From: Bradyrhizobium huanghuaihaiense
GTDB taxonomy: Bacteria > Pseudomonadota > Alphaproteobacteria > Rhizobiales > Xanthobacteraceae
NCBI RefSeq assembly: GCF_007830635.1
Contig: NZ_VLLA01000002.1
Location: forward strand, 434,001 to 498,000
Direction of reading: 5' to 3'
DNA: 64,000 nucleotides
The stretch's first letter is position 1. The number at the start of each line of letters is the position of its first letter. A program made the position numbers and the translations under genes. Below the pieces are notes generated by a model. The model did no database searches. It had not been told where the DNA came from and saw nothing but the letters and a program-made list of their open reading frames with translations. This document shows, in pieces, positions 42,869 to 51,488 of the stretch.

Positions 42869-44847
42869 TCGCGGAATCAGGACATTACGCACTGGTGCTG
42901 GCGCTCGGTCTGGCGCTGGTCCAGTCCATCGTACCGCTGATCGGCGCGCGCCTGCGCGACGCCGCGCTGATGAACGTAGCGCGTTCCACCGCGCTGGCGC
43001 AGCTCTTGTTCGTCGGCGCATCGTTCGTGGCGCTGGTGATGCTGCACGTCAATTCGGACTTCTCGGTCGCCAATGTCTACGAGAATTCCCACTCCATGAA
43101 GCCGCTGCTCTACAAGATCACCGGCGTGTGGGGAAACCACGAAGGCTCGATGCTGCTGTGGGTGTCGATCCTGGCGCTGTTCGGCGGATTGGTCGCAGCG
43201 TTCGGCAATAACCTGCCGCTGTCGCTGCGCGCGCATGTGCTCGCCGTGCAGGCCTGGATCGCCAGCGCCTTCTATCTCTTCATCCTGGTGACCTCGAACC
43301 CGTTCCTGCGCATCGCCAATCCGCCGATCGAGGGACGCGATCTCAATCCGGTGCTTCAGGACATCGGCCTCGCCGTGCATCCGCCGATGCTCTATCTCGG
43401 CTATGTCGGCTTCTCGATCTCGTTCTCCTTCGCCATCGCGGCGCTGATGGAGGGCCGGATCGATGCGGCCTGGGCGCGCTGGGTGCGCCCGTGGACGCTG
43501 GTCGCATGGATATTCCTGACGCTCGGCATCGCCATGGGCTCCTACTGGGCCTATTACGAGCTCGGCTGGGGCGGCTGGTGGTTCTGGGACCCGGTCGAGA
43601 ACGCCTCGCTGATGCCGTGGCTCGCCGGCACGGCGCTATTGCATTCGGCGCTGGTGATGGAGAAGCGCAACGCGCTGAAGGTCTGGACCATCCTGCTCTC
43701 GATCCTGACCTTCTCGCTGTCGTTGCTCGGCACCTTCCTGGTCCGCTCCGGCGTCATCACCTCCGTGCACGCTTTCGCCACCGATCCGACCCGCGGCGTG
43801 TTCATCCTCTTGATCCTGTGCCTGTTCATCGGCGGCAGCCTGTCGCTGTTCGCGGGCCGCGCAACGTCGCTGAAGCAGGGCGGTCTGTTCGCGCCGATCT
43901 CGCGCGAGGGCGCGCTGGTGCTGAACAATCTGCTGCTCACGGTCGCCTGCGCGGTCGTGCTGTTCGGCACGCTCTATCCGCTGGCGATGGAGATGCTCGC
44001 CGACTTCAAGATGTCGGTCGGTGCACCCTTCTACAACCTCACCTTCGCGCCGCTGTTTGCGCTGCTGCTGCTCGCCGTGCCGTTCGGGCCGATGCTGGCG
44101 TGGAAGCGCGGCGACCTGCTCGGCGTGACGCAGCGCCTGCTCGCGGCCGGCCTTGCCGGGCTCGTCGCCGTCGCCATTGCCTGGGGCTGGGCGAGCGGCG
44201 GCGCCACGCTGGCGCCGCTCGCGATCGGACTTGGCGTCTTCGTCATCGCCGGCGCCGTCACCGACCTCGTCGAACGGACCGGCCTCGTTCGGCTGCCGTT
44301 CGCGACGGTGCTGCACCGGGCGCGCGGCCTGCCGCGTTCGGCCTGGGGCACCGCGTTCGCGCATGCCGGCCTCGGCGTCGCGCTGATCGGGATCGTCTGC
44401 GAAACCACCTGGAACAGCGAATATATCGCGACCATGAAGCAGAACGAGGTCGCCCACATCGCGGGCTACGACGTGAAGCTCGACGGACTGTTTCAGCGCC
44501 AGGGCCCGAACTACCGCGAGATGATCGCCGAGTTCAACGTCAGCCGCGACGGCGAGACGCTGAGCGTCATGACCCCGTCCAAGCGCAGCTTCACCACGCG
44601 CGGCTCTTCGACCACCGAGGCTGCGCTGCTGACGCGCGGCGCGAGCCAGCTCTACATTTCGCTGGGCGATGCCACCGCCGAGGGTGCCATTGCCGTGCGC
44701 ATCTATCACAAGCCGCTGGTGCTGCTGATCTGGTGGGGGCCGGTGCTGATGGCGTTCGGCGGCGTGCTGTCGCTGTCCGACCGGCGCCTGCGGGTCGGCG
44801 CGCCGAAGCCGGCGCGGGCCAAGCAGCGCCTGCAACCGGCGGAGTGA
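42865..44847 (+). CDS. ccmF: Haem lyase subunit CcmF (CycK)
   Basis: 660 residues, polytopic. It starts with TTG at 42865, nine bases after CAGGGAG, overlapping the ccmE stop by four bases. The WWD haem-handling motif is present ([23 protein letters not shown]), with flanking periplasmic histidines ([25 protein letters not shown]) and about 14-15 hydrophobic helices. CcmF reduces and transfers haem from CcmE to apocytochrome c together with CcmH and CcmI. It is required for all membrane and periplasmic c-type cytochromes, including the diheme cytochrome at 28975. Confidence 0.96.
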   Translation: MIAESGHYALVLALGLALVQSIVPLIGARLRDAALMNVARSTALAQLLFVGASFVALVMLHVNSDFSVANVYENSHSMKPLLYKITGVWGNHEGSMLLWVSILALFGGLVAAFGNNLPLSLRAHVLAVQAWIASAFYLFILVTSNPFLRIANPPIEGRDLNPVLQDIGLAVHPPMLYLGYVGFSISFSFAIAALMEGRIDAAWARWVRPWTLVAWIFLTLGIAMGSYWAYYELGWGGWWFWDPVENASLMPWLAGTALLHSALVMEKRNALKVWTILLSILTFSLSLLGTFLVRSGVITSVHAFATDPTRGVFILLILCLFIGGSLSLFAGRATSLKQGGLFAPISREGALVLNNLLLTVACAVVLFGTLYPLAMEMLADFKMSVGAPFYNLTFAPLFALLLLAVPFGPMLAWKRGDLLGVTQRLLAAGLAGLVAVAIAWGWASGGATLAPLAIGLGVFVIAGAVTDLVERTGLVRLPFATVLHRARGLPRSAWGTAFAHAGLGVALIGIVCETTWNSEYIATMKQNEVAHIAGYDVKLDGLFQRQGPNYREMIAEFNVSRDGETLSVMTPSKRSFTTRGSSTTEAALLTRGASQLYISLGDATAEGAIAVRIYHKPLVLLIWWGPVLMAFGGVLSLSDRRLRVGAPKPARAKQRLQPAE

Positions 44848-44852
44848 TTTTG

Positions 44853-45335
44853 ATGCGCCGGATGATGGCCGCGTTCATCGCGCTGATGCTGCTGGCTTCG
44901 CCCGCGGCGTACGCCGTGCAGCCCGACGAGATCATGTCGGATCCCGTGAAGGAGGGGCGCGCGCGCGAATTGTCGCGCGAGCTGCGCTGCATGGTCTGCC
45001 AGAACCAGTCGATCGACGATTCCGATGCGCCGCTGGCGCGCGACCTGCGCCTCCTGGTGCGCGAGCGCATCGCGGCCGGCGACAGCAATTCGCAGGTGCT
45101 CGACTTTCTGGTTGCGCGCTACGGCGAGTTCGTGCTGCTCAAGCCCCGCTTCGAGCGGCAGACCCTGCTGCTGTGGCTGCTCGCGCCGCTGCTGCTGATC
45201 GGCGGCGGCACGGCGTTGTGGCTGCAAATCCGTCGTCGCGCGCGGAGCGGTGCAGACGTACCAGCTCCGCCACTCACTGCGGAGGAAGAGGCGCGGCTCG
45301 CCGCCCTGATGTCCGATGATGCGAAGGCGCCCTGA
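44853..45335 (+). CDS. ccmH: Cytochrome c maturation thiol protein CcmH (CycL)
   Basis: 160 residues from the ATG at 44853 (GGAG eight bases upstream), five bases after ccmF. The signal peptide MRRMMAAFIALMLLASPAAYA is cleaved. The mature domain contains the redox motif LRCMVCQNQS (Cys46 and Cys49), which handles the apocytochrome CxxCH thiols. It ends in a membrane helix (LLLWLLAPLLLIGGGTALWLQI) and a short acidic tail. It is the last gene of the cycHJKL unit. The next gene is a separate chemoreceptor-like gene 105 bases away. Confidence 0.95.
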   Translation: MRRMMAAFIALMLLASPAAYAVQPDEIMSDPVKEGRARELSRELRCMVCQNQSIDDSDAPLARDLRLLVRERIAAGDSNSQVLDFLVARYGEFVLLKPRFERQTLLLWLLAPLLLIGGGTALWLQIRRRARSGADVPAPPLTAEEEARLAALMSDDAKAP

Positions 45336-45440
45336 CCTACGTAATGATACGTAACCTGTCGGGCGCTGAGCGTTTCATCCTCTATTGACCTTTGTCTGGA
45401 AGCTTGTCGCGAGATTCGATTCCAGCCTCTGAGTCCTGCC

Positions 45441-46784
45441 ATGTTCGCGAACAGCAATCTGACGATCCGCTTCCTGGTCGGTGCCGTCGTCGCTGCACTA
45501 TTGTTCCTGCTGGGCATCGGCGGCGGCACCGGCTTCGTCGCGGTGCTCTATCTCAACAACGAGATCACCAGCCTGTCGTCGGATTTTGCCGCGTTGAGCG
45601 GCCCTGCGCGCGACCATGCGATGCAGATCTACCAGCAGGCGCAGGCCGCGTTTTCTTATTTCCTGATCGCCTGCGGCGTGATCGCAGTCATAGCTTTCGC
45701 GATCTGCCTCACCACCTGGTTCGCCGTGCGCAACGGCATCCTCAATCCGCTGGCGGCGATCGTGCATGCCATGCGCGAGGTCGCCGACCAGAAGTTCGAG
45801 ACGTCAGTGCCGGGGCTCGGCGGCACCAATGAAATCGGGCTGCTCGCCGGCGCGCTCGAGGTCTTCAAGACCAATGGGCTGGAGCGGCGCCGCCTCACCG
45901 AGCAGCAGCTCCATGAGGCGCAGCACCAGGCCGAGCGCTCGAAATTCCTGGACGCGCGGATCAAGCGCTTCAACGATCTCGTCGCCAGCGTGGTCGACAG
46001 CGTGGCCTCGTCCGCCGTGCATCTGAAGCGCAACGCCGAGACGCTGTCGCGGACGGCCAACGACACCAGCACCAAGGCGAATGCGGTGGCGAGCGGCGCG
46101 AGCCAGGCCAGCGCCAGCGTGCAGACGGTTGCGGGCTCGGCCGAGGAGATGACGAATTCGATCGGCACGATCAGCCGCCGCGTCACCGATGCGACCCAGC
46201 GCGCCGAAGGCGCGGCAAGCCAGGCCGAGAAGAGCCGCGACACCATTCACACGCTGTCGGACGCCGCCGACAAGATCGGCGAGGTCGTGCAGCTCGTGCA
46301 GGCGATCGCCTCGCAGACCAATCTGCTGGCGCTCAACGCCACCATCGAGGCGGCGCGGGCGGGCGAAGCCGGCAAGGGCTTTGCCGTGGTGGCCTCTGAA
46401 GTGAAGAGTCTGGCGCACCAGACCAGCAAGGCGACGGAGGAGATCACCTCCCATGTCGCCAGCATCCAGGGCATCACCGCGGAGACGCGCGGCGCGATCG
46501 ACGGCATCTCGAAGACGCTGTCGGAGATCTCGTCGATCATGTCCGGTATCGAGGTCGACACCGCCCAGCAGCGCACCGCCACGCAGGACATCACCCGCAG
46601 CGCACAGGACGCCGCACAGGGAACCCTGGACGTCTCCAATCACATCGCCCAGATCACCTCGACCTCGGCGGAGACCGGGCGCATGGCGGCCGAGGCGCGG
46701 GATTCCGCCGTCGATCTGTCGCAGCAGGCCGAGACGTTGAAGCGCGAAGTCGACGCGTTCATCGTCAGCGTCCGGGCCAGCTAA
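45441..46784 (+). CDS. Methyl-accepting chemotaxis-like protein with minimal periplasmic loop
   Basis: 447 residues. TM1 at about 9-36 ([28 protein letters not shown]), a very short periplasmic loop of about 35 residues ([34 protein letters not shown]), and TM2 at about 73-95. A HAMP domain follows ([25 protein letters not shown]...), then a signalling coiled coil with the conserved hairpin tip ([43 protein letters not shown]). No C-terminal pentapeptide for CheB/CheR is seen. The missing sensor domain suggests sensing at or within the membrane, or through partners. No che genes are nearby. Confidence 0.88.
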   Translation: MFANSNLTIRFLVGAVVAALLFLLGIGGGTGFVAVLYLNNEITSLSSDFAALSGPARDHAMQIYQQAQAAFSYFLIACGVIAVIAFAICLTTWFAVRNGILNPLAAIVHAMREVADQKFETSVPGLGGTNEIGLLAGALEVFKTNGLERRRLTEQQLHEAQHQAERSKFLDARIKRFNDLVASVVDSVASSAVHLKRNAETLSRTANDTSTKANAVASGASQASASVQTVAGSAEEMTNSIGTISRRVTDATQRAEGAASQAEKSRDTIHTLSDAADKIGEVVQLVQAIASQTNLLALNATIEAARAGEAGKGFAVVASEVKSLAHQTSKATEEITSHVASIQGITAETRGAIDGISKTLSEISSIMSGIEVDTAQQRTATQDITRSAQDAAQGTLDVSNHIAQITSTSAETGRMAAEARDSAVDLSQQAETLKREVDAFIVSVRAS

Positions 46785-47007
46785 GGCCAGCCAAAATCTC
46801 ACTCGGTGCCCGTCGCGGGAACTCGACTAAGTTCCTGTAGGGGCGCGATTTTCGGCCTGCGCTAAACTGCCGCATCCGTAGCGCGGCATCATTACAAAAG
46901 TTTAACCCCACCGCCAGCGCACGGTAAGGCGGGAGTCCCCATCTTCAGGTTCGCAAGGTGCCCGACATCCGGCACCAAAACGAATTCAAGGCCCTGGAGA
47001 TCCCTGC

Positions 47008-48588
47008 ATGAACGACCGTATCGACCTCTCGAACCTTCCGTCCTACCGGCAGCCGCGCCGGTCGGTGTTCTCCGCGCGCAAGCTCGCGCTGATGGCCTCG
47101 GTGGTCGCCGGCCTCGGCGCTGCCGTCTATGGCTTCAGCCCGTCGGTGTCGCCGGCCGACCTGATCTCGAGCCCGGCGCATGCGCAGGTCAACAACGAGG
47201 TCCGCAAGGTCGAACGTCCGGTCGGTTTCGCCGACATCGTCGAGCGCGTGAAACCGTCGGTGATCTCGGTGAAGGTCAACATCAAGGAGAAGACCGCGAG
47301 CAACGATGACGGCGACGACGCACAGTCACCGTTCCAGCCGGGCTCGCCGATGGAGCGCTTCTTCCGCCGCTTCGGCGGGCAGGATGGCATTCCCGGCCTG
47401 AAGGGTGGTGGCCGTGGCCGCGTCGTGCAGGGTCAGGGCTCCGGCTTCTTCATCTCGGCTGACGGCTTTGCCGTGACCAACAACCACGTGGTCGACGGCG
47501 CCGACAAGGTCGAAGTCACCACCGACGACGGCAAGACCTACACCGCCAAGGTGATCGGCACCGACCAGCGCACCGACCTCGCCTTGATCAAGGTCGAGGG
47601 CGGCTCGAACTTCCCGTTCGCCAAGCTCGCCGACGCCAAGCCGCGGATCGGCGACTGGGTGCTCGCGGTCGGCAATCCCTTCGGTCTCGGCGGCACCGTG
47701 ACCGCCGGCATCGTCTCGGCCAGCGGCCGCGACATCGGCAACGGCCCCTATGACGATTTCATCCAGATCGACGCGCCCGTGAACAAGGGCAATTCCGGCG
47801 GTCCGGCCTTCGACACCAACGGCGAAGTCATGGGCGTCAACACCGCGATCTACTCGCCCTCCGGCGGCAGCGTCGGCATCGCATTCTCGATCCCGGCCAA
47901 CACCGTCAAGAGCGTGGTGGCCCAGCTCAAGGATAAGGGCTCGGTCAGCCGCGGCTGGATCGGCGTGCAGATCCAGCCCGTCACCTCCGATATCGCCGAC
48001 AGCCTCGGCATGAAGAAGGCCGAAGGCGCGCTGGTGGCGGAACCGCAGGCCAACGGTCCGGCGGCGAAGGCCGGCATCGAATCCGGCGACGTGATCACCG
48101 CGGTCAACGGTGAATCCGTCAAGGACGCCCGCGAGCTCGCCCGCACCATCGGCGGCATGGCGCCCGGCGCGACCGTGAAGCTCAACGTGCTGCACAAGGG
48201 CCAGGACAAGGTCGTGAACATGACGCTCGGCCAGCTGCCGAACACGGTCGAGGCCAAGGCCGACCTCGACAAGGACAGCGGCAAGGGTGCGAGCAAGGGC
48301 ACCGATGTGCCGAAGCTCGGCATGACCGTTGCCCCCGCGAACTCCGTGGCCGGCGCCGGCAAGGAAGGCGTCGTGGTCACCGAAGTCGATCCGAAGAGCG
48401 CTGCGGCCGAACGCGGCTTCAAGGAAGGCGACGTGATTCTCGAAGTCGGCGGCAAGAGCGTGGCCACTGCCGGCGAAGTCCGCGACGCCATCAACGCGGC
48501 GCGGACCGACAACAAGAACAGCGTCCTGATGCGCGTGAAGAGCGGCGGCCAGTCGCGCTTCGTCGCGATCCCGATCGCCAAGGGGTAA
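47008..48588 (+). CDS. degP: Do/DegP-family periplasmic serine protease
   Basis: 526 residues from the ATG at 47008 (GGAG upstream). An N-terminal segment with a hydrophobic stretch (LALMASVVAGLGAAVYGF) directs export or anchoring. The protease domain has the triad His160 (VTNNHVVDG), Asp190 (RTDLALIKV) and Ser263 (GNSGGPAFD). A Q-linker loop (SGAGRG-like, here PGLKGGGRGRVVQGQGSGFF) and two PDZ domains follow (IGVQIQPVTSDIADSLGMKKAEG..., KLGMTVAP...EVDPKSAAAERGFKEGDVILEVGG). It degrades or refolds damaged envelope proteins. A perfect hairpin plus T-run downstream ends its transcript, so the following regulator pair is separately transcribed. Whether it is DegP or a DegQ/MucD-like paralogue cannot be told. 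Confidence 0.92.
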   Translation: MNDRIDLSNLPSYRQPRRSVFSARKLALMASVVAGLGAAVYGFSPSVSPADLISSPAHAQVNNEVRKVERPVGFADIVERVKPSVISVKVNIKEKTASNDDGDDAQSPFQPGSPMERFFRRFGGQDGIPGLKGGGRGRVVQGQGSGFFISADGFAVTNNHVVDGADKVEVTTDDGKTYTAKVIGTDQRTDLALIKVEGGSNFPFAKLADAKPRIGDWVLAVGNPFGLGGTVTAGIVSASGRDIGNGPYDDFIQIDAPVNKGNSGGPAFDTNGEVMGVNTAIYSPSGGSVGIAFSIPANTVKSVVAQLKDKGSVSRGWIGVQIQPVTSDIADSLGMKKAEGALVAEPQANGPAAKAGIESGDVITAVNGESVKDARELARTIGGMAPGATVKLNVLHKGQDKVVNMTLGQLPNTVEAKADLDKDSGKGASKGTDVPKLGMTVAPANSVAGAGKEGVVVTEVDPKSAAAERGFKEGDVILEVGGKSVATAGEVRDAINAARTDNKNSVLMRVKSGGQSRFVAIPIAKG

Positions 48589-48663
48589 GCCTCAGGAGGC
48601 CCAGGAAATCCAAGCAATGAAGGGTGTCGTCGGCATCAGTCGCCCCCGCCGCCGGTGCCCTTC

Positions 48664-48691
48664 GGGGAAGCAGCGTAAATTTCGCTTCCCC
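48664..48691. repeat. Inverted repeat downstream of degP
   Basis: GGGGAAGC at 48664-48671 and GCTTCCCC at 48684-48691 are exact complements with a 12-base loop. No T-run follows, so it is a possible RNA 3'-end stabiliser in front of the real terminator at 48738. Confidence 0.45.
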
Positions 48692-48737
48692 AGCCTACCT
48701 TCCGGTGGAATTACGCCCCCCTCCGTCGGAAGGCATA

Positions 48738-48776
48738 GGGCGGTGAGGTCCCCCCAGCTTCACCGCCCGCCTTTTT
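48738..48776 (+). terminator. Rho-independent terminator of degP
   Basis: GGGCGGTGA (48738-48746) pairs perfectly with TCACCGCCC (48760-48768), loop 13 bases, followed after GCC by TTTTT (48772-48776). This is a good intrinsic terminator between degP and the next regulator. Confidence 0.8.
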
Positions 48777-48870
48777 CTCGCTTCGACACTCTCCCGCTCG
48801 GCTTGCATGCGATTGCCGCTCGCGCCATGTTTAGAGAAGGTTGACTCCCTTGACCGCCGCCGAACGCACG

Positions 48871-49551
48871 ATGCGCCTCCTCATCATTGAAGACGATCGC
48901 GAATCCGCCGATTACCTCGTGAAGGCGTTTCGCGAGGTCGGACACATTGCCGACCACGCCGCGGACGGCGAGGAGGGCCTCGCCATGGCCGAGAACGGCG
49001 ACTATGACGTTCTGGTGGTCGACCGCATGCTGCCCAAGCGCGATGGCCTGTCGCTGATCGGCGCGCTGCGCGACAAGGACAACGTGACGCCGGTGCTGAT
49101 CCTCTCCGCGCTGGGACAGGTCGACGACCGCATCAAGGGCCTGCGTGCCGGCGGCGACGACTATCTGCCAAAGCCCTATTCCTTCGCCGAACTGCTCGCC
49201 CGCGTCGAGGTGCTGTCGCGCCGCCGCGGAGGACCCGCCGAGGACACGCTCTATCGCGTCGGCGATCTTGAGCTCGACCGGCTCTCCCATCGCGTCGCCC
49301 GCGGCAAGGACGAGCTGACGCTGCAGCCGCGCGAATTCCGCCTGCTCGAATACCTCATGAAGCATGCCGGCCAGGTGGTGACGCGCACCATGCTCCTGGA
49401 GAATGTCTGGGACTATCATTTCGATCCGCAGACCAACGTGATCGACGTGCACATTTCGCGGCTGCGCTCCAAGATCGACAAGGGTTTCGATCGGCCGCTG
49501 CTGCACACGATCCGCGGCGCCGGGTACATGATCCGCGACGGCATTCGGTAG
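48871..49551 (+). CDS. OmpR-family response regulator
   Basis: 226 residues from the ATG at 48871 (the frame is open to TTG 48841, less likely). Receiver with Asp8-Asp9, phospho-acceptor Asp51 (LVVDRMLPKRDGL), Ser/Lys switch (LILSALGQVDDRIKGLRAGGDDYLPKPYSFAEL) and a winged helix (REFRLLEYLMKHAGQVVTRTMLLENVWDYHFDPQTNVIDVHISRLRSKIDKGFDRPLLHTIRGAGYMIRDGIR). The CzcR/QseB-like DNA-binding end is typical of the class. Its own 3' end is repeated at 51466-51488, directly at the start of the kinase gene, so its partner kinase was probably adjacent before an insertion of about 1.9 kb. Confidence 0.9.
   Translation: MRLLIIEDDRESADYLVKAFREVGHIADHAADGEEGLAMAENGDYDVLVVDRMLPKRDGLSLIGALRDKDNVTPVLILSALGQVDDRIKGLRAGGDDYLPKPYSFAELLARVEVLSRRRGGPAEDTLYRVGDLELDRLSHRVARGKDELTLQPREFRLLEYLMKHAGQVVTRTMLLENVWDYHFDPQTNVIDVHISRLRSKIDKGFDRPLLHTIRGAGYMIRDGIR
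49528..49550 (+). repeat. Left copy of the direct repeat flanking the DUF1254 segment
   Basis: The 23 bases from ATGATCCGCGACGG to the stop codon of the regulator recur at 51466-51488 with one substitution (C to T at position 9). The left copy encodes the end of the regulator (MIRDGIR). Confidence 0.85.
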
Positions 49552-49557
49552 AGAGAA

Positions 49558-49601
49558 GCCGGCGCCTCCAAGGCCCGCTAACTAGACCTTGCCGCGCCGG
49601 C
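49558..49601. repeat. Inverted repeat just inside the left border
   Basis: GCCGGCGC at 49558-49565 and GCGCCGGC at 49594-49601 are exact complements with a 28-base loop. It sits between the convergent ends of the regulator and the DUF1254 gene and might end one of the transcripts. Confidence 0.35.
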
Positions 49602-49609
49602 GTCTATCG

Positions 49610-51040
49610 TCACTTCCGGCCAACGGTGTCGCTGTCGCTCCGGTGGATGGCCGGGGGATTCCACACGCCGGTCAGCGCCTCCGACTTCGGCGCATAGAGA
49701 CGCATGGTGAGGTTGAACGGGCCTTTGGGGGCGGGCAGCCAGTTGGCTTCGCGATCGCTGCCGGGATTTTCATTCTGGAAATAGAGAGTCAGCGAGCCGT
49801 CGGCGTCGCGCTTGAACGGCATCCAGCTGCTCACCGCAAAGCGATTGAGCGGATTGGCGACCTGGAAGCCTTCGTCGTCATACAGGGTGATCGACCAGAA
49901 TGCCTCGACCGGTGGCAGTCCGTCCTTGGCAAAGCGGATGATGTATTTGTTTGCGCCGTCGAGCGGCTTGCCGCTTTGATCGCCAATGCTGCCCGGGTAG
50001 ATCGCATCCTCCGGCAGATTGGCGCCGAGTCCGAGCTGGGCGACAATCGCGCGCTTCAAATAATAGGTCCCGTAAACGCCCATCGTGTCCGTGTTCATGG
50101 ACCAGTTGTTTGCGACGCGCGCCAATGTCGGCACTTTCCATGCCATCAGCTTTTGCGCCTGCGCCGGCGCGTCGTCGATGGCCTTCCGTACCGTCGCGTC
50201 AACCTTGGTGACGTCGAAACTCTTGCCCTGGTCGAAACCGATCCGCTTCATGCGCGCGAGGATCGGCTCATCGGTGATGTGTGGCGGGTTGATCTTGAGC
50301 AACTCCGCGGCATAAGCGAAGTACTTATCCCCCGCCATCGTGTCGACTTGCTTCTTCGGCGGCGTCTTGACGTCGACGCCGGGATCGATGGTTTGCGTTA
50401 CCGCGACCGGGGGCTTGCCCCATCCAGACAGCGGCGTGATCTTGTAGCCCTTCTGCACCTCGTGAACTGCGGCATAGTCGGCGGGGCCATCGGTCTTGGT
50501 GCGACCGATGATCCAGACATGGGGTGTCGGCGCATTGATACGCGTGAAGCCCGCCGGCACGTCTCCATTCCAGCCCGGCGGCACGACCAGGAAATTGGCC
50601 GCCTTGGTGCCTGTCGTGCGCATTCCCGGCGATGCAAACACATCGGACCACATGTCGAGCATCGGCAGCAGGTAGTAGCGACCACCGGTATCAGGAACCG
50701 AAACGACCAAGGGCTCCTGCGTCAGGTCCAGCCAGGCGCTCGAATACAACGTGTCGAAATTGGGCCGCACCACCGCCCTCATGTCCGCGGTCGGGTAGGC
50801 CTGGATATTGTCGAACGTGTTGGGCGGGCCGCCTATTCCGCCGGTTTTGGGATCGGAATTGATGAGCTGCTTGCGTGTCACGTCCATCGTCACGAGCGGA
50901 TAGAAGTAGACATACGCTTCCGCGGCGATGGCCTGTGCCTCGTCGGCAGAAATTGATTGAGCCGCGCTCGGCACCGATGTCGGGACCATGAAAATCAGAC
51001 CCGACAAGACCGCAGCCAGAGATGACAGATGCTTCGTCAT
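49610..51040 (-). CDS. Exported DUF1254-DUF1214 fusion protein
   Basis: 476 residues from the ATG at 51040, six bases after AGGAGG. A signal peptide (LSSLAAVLSGLIFMVPTSVPSAAQ) is followed by the DUF1254 domain (AEAYVYFYPLVTMDVTRKQLIN... PNFDTLYSSAWLDLTQEPLVVSVPDTGGRYYLLPMLDMWSDVFASPGMRTTGTKAANFLVV) and then DUF1214 (KYIIRFAKDGLPPVEAFWSITLYDDEGFQVANPLNRFAVSSW... NWLPAPKGPFNLTMRLYAP). It is the fused version of the two genes at 6471-7630. It is alone, on the minus strand, between two parts of a former regulator-kinase operon. No function is established for the family. Confidence 0.85.
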   Translation of the reverse strand: MTKHLSSLAAVLSGLIFMVPTSVPSAAQSISADEAQAIAAEAYVYFYPLVTMDVTRKQLINSDPKTGGIGGPPNTFDNIQAYPTADMRAVVRPNFDTLYSSAWLDLTQEPLVVSVPDTGGRYYLLPMLDMWSDVFASPGMRTTGTKAANFLVVPPGWNGDVPAGFTRINAPTPHVWIIGRTKTDGPADYAAVHEVQKGYKITPLSGWGKPPVAVTQTIDPGVDVKTPPKKQVDTMAGDKYFAYAAELLKINPPHITDEPILARMKRIGFDQGKSFDVTKVDATVRKAIDDAPAQAQKLMAWKVPTLARVANNWSMNTDTMGVYGTYYLKRAIVAQLGLGANLPEDAIYPGSIGDQSGKPLDGANKYIIRFAKDGLPPVEAFWSITLYDDEGFQVANPLNRFAVSSWMPFKRDADGSLTLYFQNENPGSDREANWLPAPKGPFNLTMRLYAPKSEALTGVWNPPAIHRSDSDTVGRK

Positions 51041-51465
51041 AATCTTCCTCCTGGTTATCCCTGCAACGGCGAGCAAATGATCCTGGCGGATGTCATGTTG
51101 CTTTCCAGCTGCGGAATATTTTCCCGATTTCCTTCAAGGGCGGAGATTGGACAGTGGACGAGCCAGCCAAGAGGCGAAGCGCCGCGGTCTGGTTGATCTA
51201 CATCAATGGACGCCCGCGAAGGGTCAAAAACGGAAGATCAAGCAATCCGCATCCCAAGGTCTGCTCCAGCTCCGGAAGCAGACCCGGGCAGCCCGCGAGA
51301 TTGCACAGAATTAAGTAGAGAGGGGCCGCTTCTGCCTTTATCATGACAAGACGGTGCGGTCCGCGATAGCTCGATAAGGCATTGTGGCCGCTTGCCAAAA
51401 GGACCACCCCCTGAGAGGACGGCAAGGAAAATGGTTTTGAATTTACCGTTCTGCCAGTGCCGTAA
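51041..51465. other. Non-coding right part of the inserted segment
   Basis: About 425 bases upstream of the DUF1254 gene. It contains that gene's promoter and, near 51200-51236, a stretch with GGACGCCCGCGAAGGGTCAAA that resembles intergenic repeats seen across bradyrhizobia. It is less GC-rich than its surroundings. No transposase, integrase or tRNA is present. The kinase promoter must also lie at its right end. Confidence 0.45.
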
Positions 51466-51488
51466 ATGATCCGTGACGGCATTCGGTA
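51466..51488 (+). repeat. Right copy of the direct repeat flanking the DUF1254 segment
   Basis: A 22-of-23 match to 49528-49550. In this copy the ninth base is T, so the sequence contains GTG at 51473, which is the start codon of the kinase. Reading the copy in the regulator frame gives MIRDGIR and a TAA stop, as if the regulator ended here. Confidence 0.85.

Noticed and set aside
51090..51314. Small open frame in the non-coding part of the insert
   Set aside because: Lys/Arg-rich reading without a ribosome site. It overlaps sequence resembling a dispersed intergenic repeat.
49552..51465. Inserted segment considered as an insertion sequence
   Set aside because: No transposase or terminal inverted repeats. 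The flanking direct repeat is 23 bp and derived from the regulator's coding end, not a typical short target duplication.
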